Shown in pieces: positions 26,406-35,318 of a stretch of 54,015 nucleotides of DNA. Location: assembly GCA_003233345.1 (NCBI GenBank), contig QILK01000008.1, forward strand, positions 1 to 54,015, read 5' to 3'. The notes under the pieces were generated by a model that ran no database searches, was not told the DNA's origin, and saw nothing but the letters and a program-made list of their open reading frames with translations. How positions within the stretch are numbered: position 1 is the first letter of the stretch; each line of letters opens with the position of its first letter. This DNA comes from Gammaproteobacteria bacterium. GTDB taxonomy: Bacteria; Pseudomonadota; Gammaproteobacteria; SZUA-21. The translations under genes were made by a program, and so were the position numbers.

Positions 26406-27621
26406 TTTGTGCGACGCCGGTTTTTTCTGCGGCCTGGATGATGGCTTTTGGGATAGTATCGATTAACCGCGGGTCTAGCGGCTTAGGGATGATATATTCT
26501 TTTCCGAACTCTAGATGAGTTCTGTTATAAGCTTTTAAAACGATTTCTGGAATAGGTTCTTTAGCAAGTTCTTTTAGTGCATGCACTGCTGCGATTTCCA
26601 TTTCTGTATTGATACAACTGGCACGAGAGTCGAGTGCGCCGCGGAAAATAAACGGAAAACCAAGCACGTTATTTACCTGGTTGGGATAGTCACTGCGACC
26701 TGTAGCCATAATCAGATCCGACCGACTTGCCAGTGCCAGTGCCGGTCGGATTTCGGGATCAGGGTTGGACAAGGCAAAGACGACTGGGTCATGGGCCATC
26801 GTCTTAACCATGGCCGGGGTAATAATATCGGGCCCGGATACCCCGATCACAACATCGGCATCTTGCATGGCATCGGATAATGTCCGCTGTTTTGTATTCA
26901 CAGCAAATGCCTGTTTATATTCATTCAGATTTTCGCGTTCTGTGTGGATCACGCCTTTGCGGTCGAGCATAAAAATATTATTTTTATTGGCACCCAATGC
27001 GATTAATAGTTTCATCGAGGCAATACCCGCAGCACCTGCGCCGATACAGACAATTTTTGCGTCTGCAATTTTTTTTTGGCTGATTTCCAGAGCGTTTAAC
27101 ATGCCGGCACAAATGATGATCGCGGTACCATGTTGATCATCGTGGAAGACCGGGATATCAAGGCGTTTTATTAATTCACGTTCAATATAAAAGCATTCAG
27201 GTGCTTTGATATCTTCCAGATTGATGCCGCCAAAAGTAGGTGCGATTCGGACAACCGTGTCAATAAACTTATCAGGATCGCTTTCATCAATTTCGATATC
27301 GAAGACATCAATGTCGGCAAAGCGTTTGAACAATACGCCTTTACCCTCCATGACGGGCTTGCTGGCTAAAGCACCTACATTGCCTAAACCCAATACAGCC
27401 GTGCCATTAGTAATTACTGCGACCAAGTTACCTTTTATAGTATACCGATAAGCATTTTGCGGATCTGCTGCAATTTCTCTCACAGGCTCGGCAACACCAG
27501 GAGTATAGGCTAGTGAGAGGTCGCGTTGAGTCTGGCAGGATTTTGATACATTGACGCTAATTTTTCCTGGCGTTGGTTGACTATGATAGGCCAGTGCTGC
27601 TTTTTTCAGGTCTTCGGACAT
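26362..27621 (-). CDS. maeB: NAD(P)-dependent malic enzyme (short MaeB type)
   Basis: 419 residues. AAGGA lies upstream. Malic N-domain: SLAYTPGVAEP, YTIKGNLVAVITNGTAVLGLGNVGALASKPVMEGK and DIDVFDIEID. The metal/substrate segment is PVFHDDQHGTA, and the Rossmann motif is VCIGAGAAGIASMKLL. It converts malate to pyruvate and CO2. It lacks the phosphotransacetylase-like domain that makes classical MaeB about 760 residues; such short forms are common in bacteria. The final about 14 residues ([14 protein letters not shown]) and the TGA stop are encoded by the REPIN arm, so the native C-terminus has been replaced or extended. Cofactor preference cannot be decided by eye. Confidence 0.9.
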   Translation of the reverse strand: MSEDLKKAALAYHSQPTPGKISVNVSKSCQTQRDLSLAYTPGVAEPVREIAADPQNAYRYTIKGNLVAVITNGTAVLGLGNVGALASKPVMEGKGVLFKRFADIDVFDIEIDESDPDKFIDTVVRIAPTFGGINLEDIKAPECFYIERELIKRLDIPVFHDDQHGTAIIICAGMLNALEISQKKIADAKIVCIGAGAAGIASMKLLIALGANKNNIFMLDRKGVIHTERENLNEYKQAFAVNTKQRTLSDAMQDADVVIGVSGPDIITPAMVKTMAHDPVVFALSNPDPEIRPALALASRSDLIMATGRSDYPNQVNNVLGFPFIFRGALDSRASCINTEMEIAAVHALKELAKEPIPEIVLKAYNRTHLEFGKEYIIPKPLDPRLIDTIPKAIIQAAEKTGVAQSSPDFAQRTPGKRT

Positions 27622-27728
27622 TGACTTTCCTTAAAATTATGTTAATAAATCATCTCTGAAGTTTAAACCTTACCCAGTATATTGCATCTATTATGAGTGT
27701 TAATCTAATCTTTTTAACTTGGCAGGCC

Positions 27729-28565
27729 TTAGTGAATAATGTGAATCGAATTTGGATGCCTGATTCTAATATAATAAGATTTTTTTAGGCGGTTTTTGGT
27801 AACATACCCGCCAATCAGAATATTTTTACCGAGTAAACCAAGTGGGTTCTTTTTAAAAAAATAGGGTAAATCGGCATTAACAATTCGCACAGATATTTTT
27901 TGGTGTTTGAAGTTTAGCCAAACCGATTTTTTGCCTCGGTAAGCATTAGTGACTTTTCCGTGAATCAATAGGTACCCGCTGCGAGTGTTACCGGTAAAAA
28001 ATTTTGCGGATCCCGGCGCGTAAAATTGTTGACTCCATAGATTGATTTTATTTTTCATTGCTTTTTTTTGAGCGCGGAAGTAACACTTTTGGTAAGCCAG
28101 ATTAGGTGGAAAGGGTAGGTTATAAGCAAGTCCTCTGGTCAATAAAAATGCTTGTACGTTAGTATCACCGGCAAATAGGTGTGCTAGTAATCGTCCATAT
28201 CGATCGCGCCGTTGCTTTCCATAGACCAGATAGACTTGATTGTTAGATTGCTTGAGTAGTTGGCCTAGTGTTTTTCTTGCCAGCCGTGCCAATGGTTGTA
28301 GATGGGCTACTGGTCGACGTCTGCGGCGCTGATTGGCATAGGCAATTTCCGCTGTATTAATCCCCACCAAGCGTACGGATTGCCCGCTGTTAAGTTTTAC
28401 TGTGTCGCCATCGTAAACCCTCTGCACACTGACACGAATGGCATGAGCAGGTTTATTACATTGATTATGGGAGTATAGAGAGGCAGAAAAACCGGTGTTA
28501 GTAGCGCAAATACCTAAGACGAGTGTATAAATAAAAATATAACGATAATGAGTGGCTATGCGCAC
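27729..28565 (-). CDS. Secreted thermonuclease-family (SNase) protein
   Basis: 278 residues starting at GTG. A signal peptide ends near residue 28 (CATNTGFSAS). The staphylococcal-nuclease core spans about 45-175: VYDGDTVKL (Ca-binding Asp), VRLVGINTAEIA (catalytic Arg and Glu; the usual DTPE is NTAE here) and KQRRDRYGRLLAHLF (second catalytic Arg). An additional domain of about 90 residues (YLLIHGKVTNAYRGKKSVWLNF) resembles the OB-like extension on many proteobacterial SNase proteins. Probably a periplasmic or extracellular Ca-dependent nuclease. Single gene. Confidence 0.83.
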   Translation of the reverse strand: MRIATHYRYIFIYTLVLGICATNTGFSASLYSHNQCNKPAHAIRVSVQRVYDGDTVKLNSGQSVRLVGINTAEIAYANQRRRRRPVAHLQPLARLARKTLGQLLKQSNNQVYLVYGKQRRDRYGRLLAHLFAGDTNVQAFLLTRGLAYNLPFPPNLAYQKCYFRAQKKAMKNKINLWSQQFYAPGSAKFFTGNTRSGYLLIHGKVTNAYRGKKSVWLNFKHQKISVRIVNADLPYFFKKNPLGLLGKNILIGGYVTKNRLKKSYYIRIRHPNSIHIIH

Positions 28566-28623
28566 AGATGATTCCAGTATTAAATGCTCGGGTTAAATCC
28601 CGAAAAAATCCCGAAAAAATAAA

Positions 28624-28652
28624 GCTAAATAAAAGGGGTGAATACACCCCTT
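28624..28652 (-). terminator. Terminator of rpmE
   Basis: Read on the minus strand: AAGGGGTG, TATT loop, CACCCCTT, then TTATTTAG. It lies about 30 nt after the rpmE stop. Confidence 0.8.
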
Positions 28653-28681
28653 ATTATCATCTGTGATTAGGGCTTATCGCA

Positions 28682-28891
28682 TTACTTTTTCATACCATAT
28701 TTCTTGCGAAATCTATCAACCCGGCCGCCCGTATCCAGTATTTTTTGTTTACCGGTAAAAAAAGGATGGCATTTGGCACATACTTCAATGCTCAAATTCG
28801 CATCTTTCAACGTCGATCGAGTAGAGAATTTGTTACCACAGCTGCAGGTAACGTCCAATTCAGTATATTCTGGATGTAAAGCTTGTTTCAT
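28682..28891 (-). CDS. rpmE: 50S ribosomal protein L31 (zinc-binding type)
   Basis: 69 residues from the ATG at 28891; the 117-aa track ORF adds a spurious N-terminus. It starts [20 protein letters not shown]. Zinc ligands C16, C18, C38 and C41 (CSC and CAKC) mark the C+ form, which stores zinc and is made under zinc-replete conditions. The C-terminal [15 protein letters not shown] is typical. Monocistronic with its own terminator. Confidence 0.97.
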   Translation of the reverse strand: MKQALHPEYTELDVTCSCGNKFSTRSTLKDANLSIEVCAKCHPFFTGKQKILDTGGRVDRFRKKYGMKK

Positions 28892-29071
28892 GGCTATATC
28901 TCTAAAAGGGGCAGATTTTCCTGCGCGCAAAAGGGCGTATATAGTAAGGTGAAAATTGATTTTCTTCAAGTAAAATCGGTGATTTTTGCTACGCCAACAA
29001 TCAGCAAAAGGCGAACGATCAGTATAGTTCACCAAATGCTTGAATGTATACCGGTTTACCGATAGCGATGA

Positions 29072-29455
29072 TTAGTTAATCAGGTCTAACTTGGGAAAGG
29101 TTAGTATAGTTGCGCTTTTTGTAGGGAAACTGATATTAAAATCATCGTCATTCTCAACTGGCGTATAGCCAGTGACACTCTGGAGGTGGTAGAGGGCGTT
29201 CAGTAGGCCATTTTCCCCTTTTACTGAATCCCACATCATTCTCGATATTTCAATACACGCGGCCATCGGTGTTTTAGAGGTACGTCTTATACCGTCTACG
29301 CGCCATTGTAGGCAACGAATGCGCTGCTGTCTTTCTTCTGGCAAATCTTGAATAAAGTCATTAATCACTTGTGCCCGGTGCTGTTCAAAAGCTTCTGGAT
29401 CAGTGTTTGCCAATCTAGACCATTTCTCAAAATCAAAATTATTATTATTTTCCAT
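29072..29455 (-). CDS. DUF3135-family protein
   Basis: 127 residues, cytoplasmic, mostly helical. It matches the DUF3135 pattern: FEKWSRLANTDPEAFEQHRAQVINDFI, then RIRCLQWRVDGIR and TPMAACIEISRMMWDSV. The function of the family is not known to me. Monocistronic, facing away from the long AT-rich gap upstream. Confidence 0.7.
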   Translation of the reverse strand: MENNNNFDFEKWSRLANTDPEAFEQHRAQVINDFIQDLPEERQQRIRCLQWRVDGIRRTSKTPMAACIEISRMMWDSVKGENGLLNALYHLQSVTGYTPVENDDDFNISFPTKSATILTFPKLDLIN

Positions 29456-29989
29456 ATTTAAATCATAAAGATTACCTTTAATAAGGTAAGCTTCCCATGT
29501 TGTTATTTATAAAAGTGACACTAACATAAAAGGAAATCTATGTCGCGTTAATGATCACAGAAATGGCTAGCGTGCAAAATGGTCTACTTATTGTACATAT
29601 ATAAACTGTGTTTTATAGCAATTAAAAATTAGGTTTTACGCTGTTTTGCTGTGGATAACTGTGTGAATAAAGTTATAAATAAAGGGCTTCTAAATTCCTG
29701 ATTGGCCTATTTTTAATAAGAATTGCTTAAAAAATACAGCGTTAATTGTAGAAAAGTATTTTAAATTATAGATAAAACAACGAGATATAGATTTCAGCTT
29801 CATAAGCATAAACCGGGTATAATTATTCCAAGTTTTTCATGTGGTTTTTTTGGTGGCTGTGTATATGTTTGAATTAATTGAAGTTGCTACAGCCCGCAAA
29901 GATTAAAAAACCGGCCGATATGAATTAAAATTACGCTGCGATCAAAATACGCAGTTGATTTTATTTACCCCTATTTTAAATAGTGACTA
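29456..29989. other. AT-rich intergenic region with two DnaA-box-like sites
   Basis: 535 nt with no ORF of note. TGTGGATAA (29650-29658, reverse complement TTATCCACA) and TGTGAATAA (29662-29670, reverse complement TTATTCACA) both match the DnaA box consensus TTATNCACA. They lie in the same orientation 12 bp apart, in very AT-rich surroundings. Confidence 0.45.
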
Positions 29990-30790
29990 ATGAATTTTTT
30001 ATCTGCACACAATATTAAAAGGCTTATTTTATTTCATATACTCGCGCTGGCATTGTTTTTTAGTTGGTGGATCGACGGGGATCTTACTAGGGGTTTATGG
30101 CAACAACTGGATGAAGTGGTTTTTTTTACGCTAAATGGTTTGTTAGCAGACAGCCCTTCTGCGCAACGTTTTTGGGCGGTGGCAAATCACCGTGCATTTG
30201 ACCTGGTGGCAATGACATTGTTCGCCCTTATCTATCTGCATTTTATTTTCTCTGACCGCCAGAAATATATTAATGAACGAATAGGGCTATTTTTCTTTTT
30301 AGCCTTTTTTGTGGTTATTGTTGTGCAGTTATCACATATCCTGTTTAGTAGTCTCGGTCAGCAGGGTTATGACGGTTATAACGGACAAGCAAACGAACTA
30401 CGGCTTAGCCCATCTCGGGTGCTAACACCGGCGCATCTGCTGTCTCAGCTAGTTCCAGATATAAAAGCCAAGGATAGTACCGGAGGAAGTTTTCCGGGAG
30501 ACCATGCGATTGTATTATTTATGTTTTCCGGATTTTTTCTGATATTTATAGGAATCAAAAGAGGTTTGTTGGCGCTATTAATTGCCATTTTGCTTTCCAC
30601 CCCGCGCCTGGTGGCGGGTGCACACTGGTTTACCGACAATTATGTGGGCGGGGTCAGTGTTGTATTAGTAGGGATCGCCTGGCTATATTGCACACCGTTA
30701 AAATCAAAGGCGCTGGTATGGTTTACACCCGTGGGCAAAGTACTGAGCCCGTTATTGCTAAAGCCGCTTAAACGGCTGCATATAATATAG
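29990..30790 (+). CDS. lpxT: Lipid A 1-diphosphate synthase-like PAP2 phosphotransferase
   Basis: 266 residues, six predicted membrane helices. It resembles E. coli LpxT throughout: an LALFFSWWIDGD-type N-terminus, ANHRAFD, and the PAP2 motifs KDSTGGSFPGDHA (about 161-173; PGDH rather than the commoner PSGH, as in LpxT) and PRLVAGAHWFTDNYVGG. LpxT transfers the distal phosphate of undecaprenyl pyrophosphate to the 1-position of lipid A at the periplasmic face. A generic undecaprenyl-pyrophosphatase role is the alternative. A REPIN starts 1 nt after the stop codon. Confidence 0.82.
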   Translation: MNFLSAHNIKRLILFHILALALFFSWWIDGDLTRGLWQQLDEVVFFTLNGLLADSPSAQRFWAVANHRAFDLVAMTLFALIYLHFIFSDRQKYINERIGLFFFLAFFVVIVVQLSHILFSSLGQQGYDGYNGQANELRLSPSRVLTPAHLLSQLVPDIKAKDSTGGSFPGDHAIVLFMFSGFFLIFIGIKRGLLALLIAILLSTPRLVAGAHWFTDNYVGGVSVVLVGIAWLYCTPLKSKALVWFTPVGKVLSPLLLKPLKRLHII

Positions 30791-30791
30791 T

Positions 30792-30946
30792 GTAGCCCGG
30801 ACTTCGCGTAGCGAACGCCGGGGAAAAAAATAGGGTTCGAAATTCAATTAAAACACGAGTATGCGCAAGATAGTCGGTCGCTGACTAAGACGCGGAAGAA
30901 TAGGATGTTCGTTCTCCCGGCGTTCGCTGTGCGAAGTCCGGGCTAC
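30792..30946. repeat. REPIN-like inverted doublet, copy 2 (155 bp)
   Basis: Same GTAG-hairpin arms as copy 1 (left: GTAGCCCGGACTTCGCGTAG and on; right: inverted, ending GGGCTAC). The interior shares AAATTCAATTAAAAC and AAGACG(C/T)GGAAGAATAGGAT with copy 3. It separates convergent lpxT and hemW and supplies the hemW stop. Confidence 0.88.
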
Positions 30947-32142
30947 TTACCTGCTTCGTCGGGTTTCAAGCTAGATCGCTGGGTGTCGGGCATATAGGAC
31001 AGAAGTGTATTATTTAGAAAGCGTTTTCCGGTCTGGGTTAATTCAAGACTATTTTTGTTGATTTTTACCAGCTCGTTTTTAATGGCGCCAGTAGATGCTT
31101 CGAGCAAAGCTTGGTGACTGAGACCGGTGAACCGGGAAAAATCAATAAATGAAACCACTTTATCAAGCCTGAAGTTATTCATAAGAAACTCAAAAATAAT
31201 TTCTTTTGGGTTCTCTATTCGGGTCTCGGTATAAACTTGATGGCTGCCGCTATGCTGCATATAGTCTTTGGGATGTTTTAATCGTTGTTGCCGGACGATT
31301 GCCCACGGTTCGATAACGCTTAACTTGCTGTGTGCGCCTGCGCCGAGTCCAATATAGTCACCATAACGCCAATAATTGATATTGTGTCGGCACAGCAAAT
31401 CATCACGTGCATAGGCGGATATTTCGTAGCGCTTATAACCATTATTTTCGAGTATTTTTAATCCTTGTAAGCTGATTTCTGCAAGCAAATCATCCGCAGG
31501 TAGTATAGGGGGTTGTTGATAAAAGTGGGTATTGGGTTCCAGTGTTAATTGGTACCATGAAATATGTGTCACTGAAAGTTTAATGGCTTCATAAAGATCA
31601 TTGGCGGCCTGTGCCACCGATTGGCCCGGTAGTCCATACATCAGGTCGAGATTGATATTGGTAAAACCACTATCAAAAGCAGCTACGGTTGCTTCGCGTA
31701 TTTCATTTGCGGAGTGAATTCGACCTAGTTTAGTTAGCGCAGAATCGTTAAAGCTTTGTGCGCCGATAGAAAGACGATTGATACCTGATTGAAAATATTC
31801 CCGATAATGACCACAATCGTAAGTGCCTGGATTGGATTCAAGCGATATCTCGGCAGTATCGACAACACGAAAATACTTGTGAGTGGCATTTAAGATGCGG
31901 TCAATCGACTTGCCTGAAAATAAGCTGGGCGTGCCACCACCAAAAAAAATCGATTGCAAGCAAACTGGATTGTGCTCGGTAGCAAAAGCGCGAATATCCT
32001 TGATAAGTGCGTTAGTATATTCGGTTTCTTGAAAACCATGGTTTTTAGGGTGCGAATTAAAATCACAGTAAGGACATTTTTTTACACACCATGGAATATG
32101 GATATAGAGTGCTGTGGGAGGGATTTGTGAGGATATCTTCAT
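30943..32142 (-). CDS. hemW: Haem chaperone HemW (radical SAM, HemN-like)
   Basis: 399 residues. LYIHIPWCVKKCPYCDFNSH carries the radical-SAM cluster motif CxxxCxxC. FFGGGTPSLF, ESNPGTYD, RLSIGAQSFND and DLMYGLPGQS follow in the order typical of HemW. The extra N-terminal residue pattern of true coproporphyrinogen dehydrogenase HemN is absent, so HemW, which binds haem, is preferred. Its last codon AAG is followed by TAG from the terminal GTAG of REPIN copy 2. Confidence 0.92.
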   Translation of the reverse strand: MKISSQIPPTALYIHIPWCVKKCPYCDFNSHPKNHGFQETEYTNALIKDIRAFATEHNPVCLQSIFFGGGTPSLFSGKSIDRILNATHKYFRVVDTAEISLESNPGTYDCGHYREYFQSGINRLSIGAQSFNDSALTKLGRIHSANEIREATVAAFDSGFTNINLDLMYGLPGQSVAQAANDLYEAIKLSVTHISWYQLTLEPNTHFYQQPPILPADDLLAEISLQGLKILENNGYKRYEISAYARDDLLCRHNINYWRYGDYIGLGAGAHSKLSVIEPWAIVRQQRLKHPKDYMQHSGSHQVYTETRIENPKEIIFEFLMNNFRLDKVVSFIDFSRFTGLSHQALLEASTGAIKNELVKINKNSLELTQTGKRFLNNTLLSYMPDTQRSSLKPDEAGK

Positions 32143-32319
32143 TGATAGAATTTTCAGAGATTATGATACCGGTTATGGCCCGAATATTGATTACTAAGTT
32201 AGTGGTTGTTTTCTTAACTATCAATTGTACAATATAAAATCGGGGTTGGGGCCTAGAGGTTAGATTAAGATACGCCAGTCAGATCAGAAGAAAGCAAATC
32301 TCTAACGACTAAAACGCTA

Positions 32320-32357
32320 TTGTATCGCTAACAATCTTCAGTTGTATAGCTAACAAT
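32320..32357 (+). promoter_or_regulatory. Tandem operator-like direct repeat upstream of the GST gene
   Basis: TTGTATCGCTAACAAT (32320-32335) and TTGTATAGCTAACAAT (32342-32357): 15 of 16 bases identical, start-to-start 22 bp or two helical turns. They lie 30 nt before the ATG at 32388, with TACAAT and ATATAG just downstream as possible -10 elements. Confidence 0.5.
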
Positions 32358-32387
32358 ACCGGACTAATACAATATAGGACTATTATA

Positions 32388-33065
32388 ATGACAGTGTTAT
32401 ATTCGCAACGAGAATGTCCCTATTCAATGCGTGCTAGGATGGCGCTTATGTATGCGGGGATGTCGTTTGAACTACGCAATATCGACAGTAAAAACTTGCC
32501 AAGCGAGCTAGCGGCACAAAGAAAAAAGGTTAAACTGCCTGTTCTGGAATTGGCTGATGGGCGAGTATTAACTGACAGTCTGGAAATTATGCACTGGGCA
32601 TTGTTACAAAGTGACCCTGATGGATGGATTGATTATGAAATTGATGATCTGGAAGAGATCCAAGGGCTGGTGACGATTAACGATAACTCCTTTGTCCATG
32701 ATGTTATGGGTTATGTTTTTGCTACTGAAAATCAGGATAAATCCCAAAAAGAGTATCGCAAAGATTGCGAACTGTTCCTTGCTGGTTTGGAGCAACATCT
32801 GACCAAGGCGCGATTTTTATTTGCTGACCGGGTATCAATGGCAGACTTTGCCATATTTCCATTTGTTTATCTATTTACCCAGGTGCGTATGGAGTGGTTT
32901 AGAGAAGCACTTTATCCCCATGTATGGCAATGGTTTGACTATCACCAGAATAGTCGATTATTCAAGTTGGTCATGGAAGAAAAACCACTTTGGTGTCATG
33001 GCAGCAATCCACTGATATACCCACAAGCTTTTATTCAGGTAAAAGAAACGGTTGTTTCAGAGTAG
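32388..33065 (+). CDS. Glutathione S-transferase family protein
   Basis: 225 residues. Thioredoxin-like N-domain with CPYSMRARMAL (Cys-Pro-Tyr-Ser at about 10-13), KLPVLELADGRVLTDSLEIMHW (cis-Pro and the Ser/Asp glutathione site), and an all-helical C-domain with SMADFAIFPFVYLF (N-capping box). The CPYS motif suggests an omega/beta-like or thiol-transferase activity. The substrate is unknown. The 3' end overlaps convergent rdgB by 35 nt. The tandem repeat upstream suggests specific regulation. Confidence 0.85.
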   Translation: MTVLYSQRECPYSMRARMALMYAGMSFELRNIDSKNLPSELAAQRKKVKLPVLELADGRVLTDSLEIMHWALLQSDPDGWIDYEIDDLEEIQGLVTINDNSFVHDVMGYVFATENQDKSQKEYRKDCELFLAGLEQHLTKARFLFADRVSMADFAIFPFVYLFTQVRMEWFREALYPHVWQWFDYHQNSRLFKLVMEEKPLWCHGSNPLIYPQAFIQVKETVVSE

Positions 33066-33639
33066 CGCATAGCTTTTGTAATGCCTTAGCCCGATGGCTA
33101 ATTCGGTTTTTATGTTCAGCAGTTAATTCTGCGGCAGAACATTTATGATCCGCAACCCAGAATACCGGATCATATCCAAACCCACGGGTGCCTCTGGCCG
33201 TCAATAGAATTTTTCCTTCCCAGTATCCCTGGGCAATGACCGGTGTCGGGTCTTTTGCATGGCGCATAAAGACGATTAAGCATTGAAAGCGGGCAGTGCG
33301 CAAATGATCCGGAATATCTTTTAGTTCGTTAAGCAGTTTTTCCACATTTTGTTGGTCGGTCGCGGTCTCTCCGGCATAACGTGCAGAATAAATACCCGGT
33401 GCGCCATCAAGCGCATCGACCTCCAGTCCTGAGTCATCCGCGATCGCGGGTAGTCCGGTGACTTGGCTGGCGTGTCTTGCTTTAAGAATTGAATTTTCAA
33501 CAAAGCTTAAGCCAGTCTCTTCGACATCGACGATGTTAAATTCTGACTGTGGTATCACCGTCAAATTTATATCGGCGAGGATATTTTTTATTTCCTTTAA
33601 TTTGCCTTTATTACTGCTAGCGAGAACGAGTGTTGACAT
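33031..33639 (-). CDS. rdgB: dITP/XTP pyrophosphatase RdgB
   Basis: 202 residues. LASSNKGKLKEI at the N-terminus, NSILKARHASQVTGLPAIADDSGLEVDALDGAPGIYSARYAG (metal and base site), RGTRGFGYDPVFWV and ISHRAKAL: all Ham1/RdgB motifs. It removes non-canonical purine nucleoside triphosphates from the pool. It starts 18 nt after rph and is the last gene of the kinase-PP2C-rph-rdgB run. Confidence 0.96.
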   Translation of the reverse strand: MSTLVLASSNKGKLKEIKNILADINLTVIPQSEFNIVDVEETGLSFVENSILKARHASQVTGLPAIADDSGLEVDALDGAPGIYSARYAGETATDQQNVEKLLNELKDIPDHLRTARFQCLIVFMRHAKDPTPVIAQGYWEGKILLTARGTRGFGYDPVFWVADHKCSAAELTAEHKNRISHRAKALQKLCATLKQPFLLPE

Positions 33640-33657
33640 AATGAAGACTGGCCCTGG

Positions 33658-34383
33658 TTAGTTTGACAGGCTCTTTTTCTGCATGGCCAATAGTTCAGCA
33701 ATTCCTTTTTTGGCGTATTCAAGCATTTTATTCAACTCATCCTGGCTAAAGGTATGCCCTTCCGCAGTACCTTGGACTTCTATAAACTTATTTTTATCAT
33801 TCATCACCACATTCATGTCAGTTTCTGCGCTGGAGTCTTCAGCATAGTCGAGGTCGAGAATGGCGTTGTCGTTAAAAATTCCGACCGATACCGATGCAAC
33901 CTGACCCAGTAAGGGTGATTTTGATATGAGTTTGTTATCAAGCAAATGTTGCACTGCATCAGCCAGTGCCACATAAGCACCAGTAATAGAGGCAGTTCTG
34001 GTTCCACCGTCGGCCTGTAAAACATCACAGTCGAGTACAATGGTGCGTTCGCCTAGCAAGCTGGTGTCGACGATTGCCCTGAGCGAGCGCCCGATAAGAC
34101 GTTGAATCTCCATCGTCCGTCCACCTTGCTTGCCTCGAGCAGCCTCCCGATACATCCGGCTACCGGTAGACCGGGGGAGCATACCGTACTCAGCGGTTAC
34201 CCAGCCGACTCCTTTGCCGCGCAAAAAACCGGGAGCTTTTTCATCAATGGACGCAGTGCACAATACTTTTGTATCACCAAATTCGATTAATACCGAACCT
34301 TCAGCGTGTTTAGTATAACCACGACTGATGGTTACCTTGCGCATCTCATCCGTTTGTCTACCACTAGGTCTGTCTGCCACCAT
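33658..34383 (-). CDS. rph: Ribonuclease PH
   Basis: 241 residues from the ATG at 34383, with AAGGA upstream; the track ORF is 23 residues too long. [75 protein letters not shown] and [18 protein letters not shown] are family signatures. It is a phosphorolytic 3'-5' exoribonuclease that trims tRNA and rRNA precursors. Confidence 0.97.
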   Translation of the reverse strand: MVADRPSGRQTDEMRKVTISRGYTKHAEGSVLIEFGDTKVLCTASIDEKAPGFLRGKGVGWVTAEYGMLPRSTGSRMYREAARGKQGGRTMEIQRLIGRSLRAIVDTSLLGERTIVLDCDVLQADGGTRTASITGAYVALADAVQHLLDNKLISKSPLLGQVASVSVGIFNDNAILDLDYAEDSSAETDMNVVMNDKNKFIEVQGTAEGHTFSQDELNKMLEYAKKGIAELLAMQKKSLSN

Positions 34384-34451
34384 TTTTTCCTTGTCTAAAT
34401 AATCGCGACCAGTATACCTGCCTATAGGCAAAAAGTGAAAGCAAGTCACCA

Positions 34452-35318
34452 CTATTTATTTTGGATTTCTTTTTTGTACTGATGATAGGCAGACTCAATA
34501 TTTTTTATGGCGACGTCCAGAGCTGATTCGGCTTTCGGGTGTTTTTTTAGGGTAATATTTTTACTAATATTTATGGAGTCCGTCGCCAATTGCTCAACAG
34601 TAAAAGCGACGGCAGTTACATTATCGCTTGCCGGGTAGGCATTTTTCTCAGCCAATTCGGTAAGCGTATCCAAAGACGATCCGAGTTTTCCTGACGACAG
34701 CGACTGGATGATTTGTTCCTCGGTAACCGCAGACCAAAGACCGTCTGAGCAGAGTAGAATGATATCATCTGTTTGCAGTTTGCTGGTTTCGCTGAAGCGT
34801 ATAGGAATCGTTTTCCCCTGGTGTCCCAGACAAGCCGTTACGCAGTTACGCATGGGGTGTTGTGCCGACTCTTTTTCGCTAAGTAATTTTTGACTTATGA
34901 GTTCTTCAATATAGGAATGGTCGCGGGTCCGGGTCAGTAACTTATTTTTTCGATATAGATATAATCGACTATCGCCCGCATGTGCCCAGGTGATATTTTG
35001 TTCGTGTACCAACGCGCACACACAGGTTGTGTAGGGGTTCTTGTTATTATCATCGGATATTTTTTGTATTTCACGGTGAGCGGCGAGAATATTTTGTTGC
35101 AAGTATTTTTTAACGTTGATAATGGGGTAGGTGGTTTTATAAAATATTTCACTCATGACATCGATAAACCGTTGTGCGGCTAACTCGCCGTTAGATCGTC
35201 CACCAAGACCATCAGCCAGCAACAGCAAAACAGCGTTGTGGTTTTTTAATACGGCACAACGATCTTGATTGACAGCGCGATTTCCCAGACGGCTAGATTG
35301 AGAGGTAGTATATTTCAT
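34452..35318 (-). CDS. PP2C-family Ser/Thr protein phosphatase
   Basis: 288 residues, soluble. Metal-binding motifs [39 protein letters not shown] and [10 protein letters not shown] all retain their Asp residues, so an active Mn/Mg-dependent phosphatase is expected. It ends with a basic helical tail of about 45 residues. The start overlaps the upstream kinase stop by 4 nt (ATGA). The pair should form a reversible phosphorylation module, as PrkC/PrpC or Stk/Stp do elsewhere. Confidence 0.9.
   Translation of the reverse strand: MKYTTSQSSRLGNRAVNQDRCAVLKNHNAVLLLLADGLGGRSNGELAAQRFIDVMSEIFYKTTYPIINVKKYLQQNILAAHREIQKISDDNNKNPYTTCVCALVHEQNITWAHAGDSRLYLYRKNKLLTRTRDHSYIEELISQKLLSEKESAQHPMRNCVTACLGHQGKTIPIRFSETSKLQTDDIILLCSDGLWSAVTEEQIIQSLSSGKLGSSLDTLTELAEKNAYPASDNVTAVAFTVEQLATDSINISKNITLKKHPKAESALDVAIKNIESAYHQYKKEIQNK

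Noticed and set aside
28892-29035. N-terminal extension of L31 in the track
   Set aside because: L31 begins MKQALHPEY at 28891; the upstream part is untranslated leader.
29640-29680. Chromosomal origin of replication
   Set aside because: Only two DnaA boxes and none of the usual oriC neighbours.
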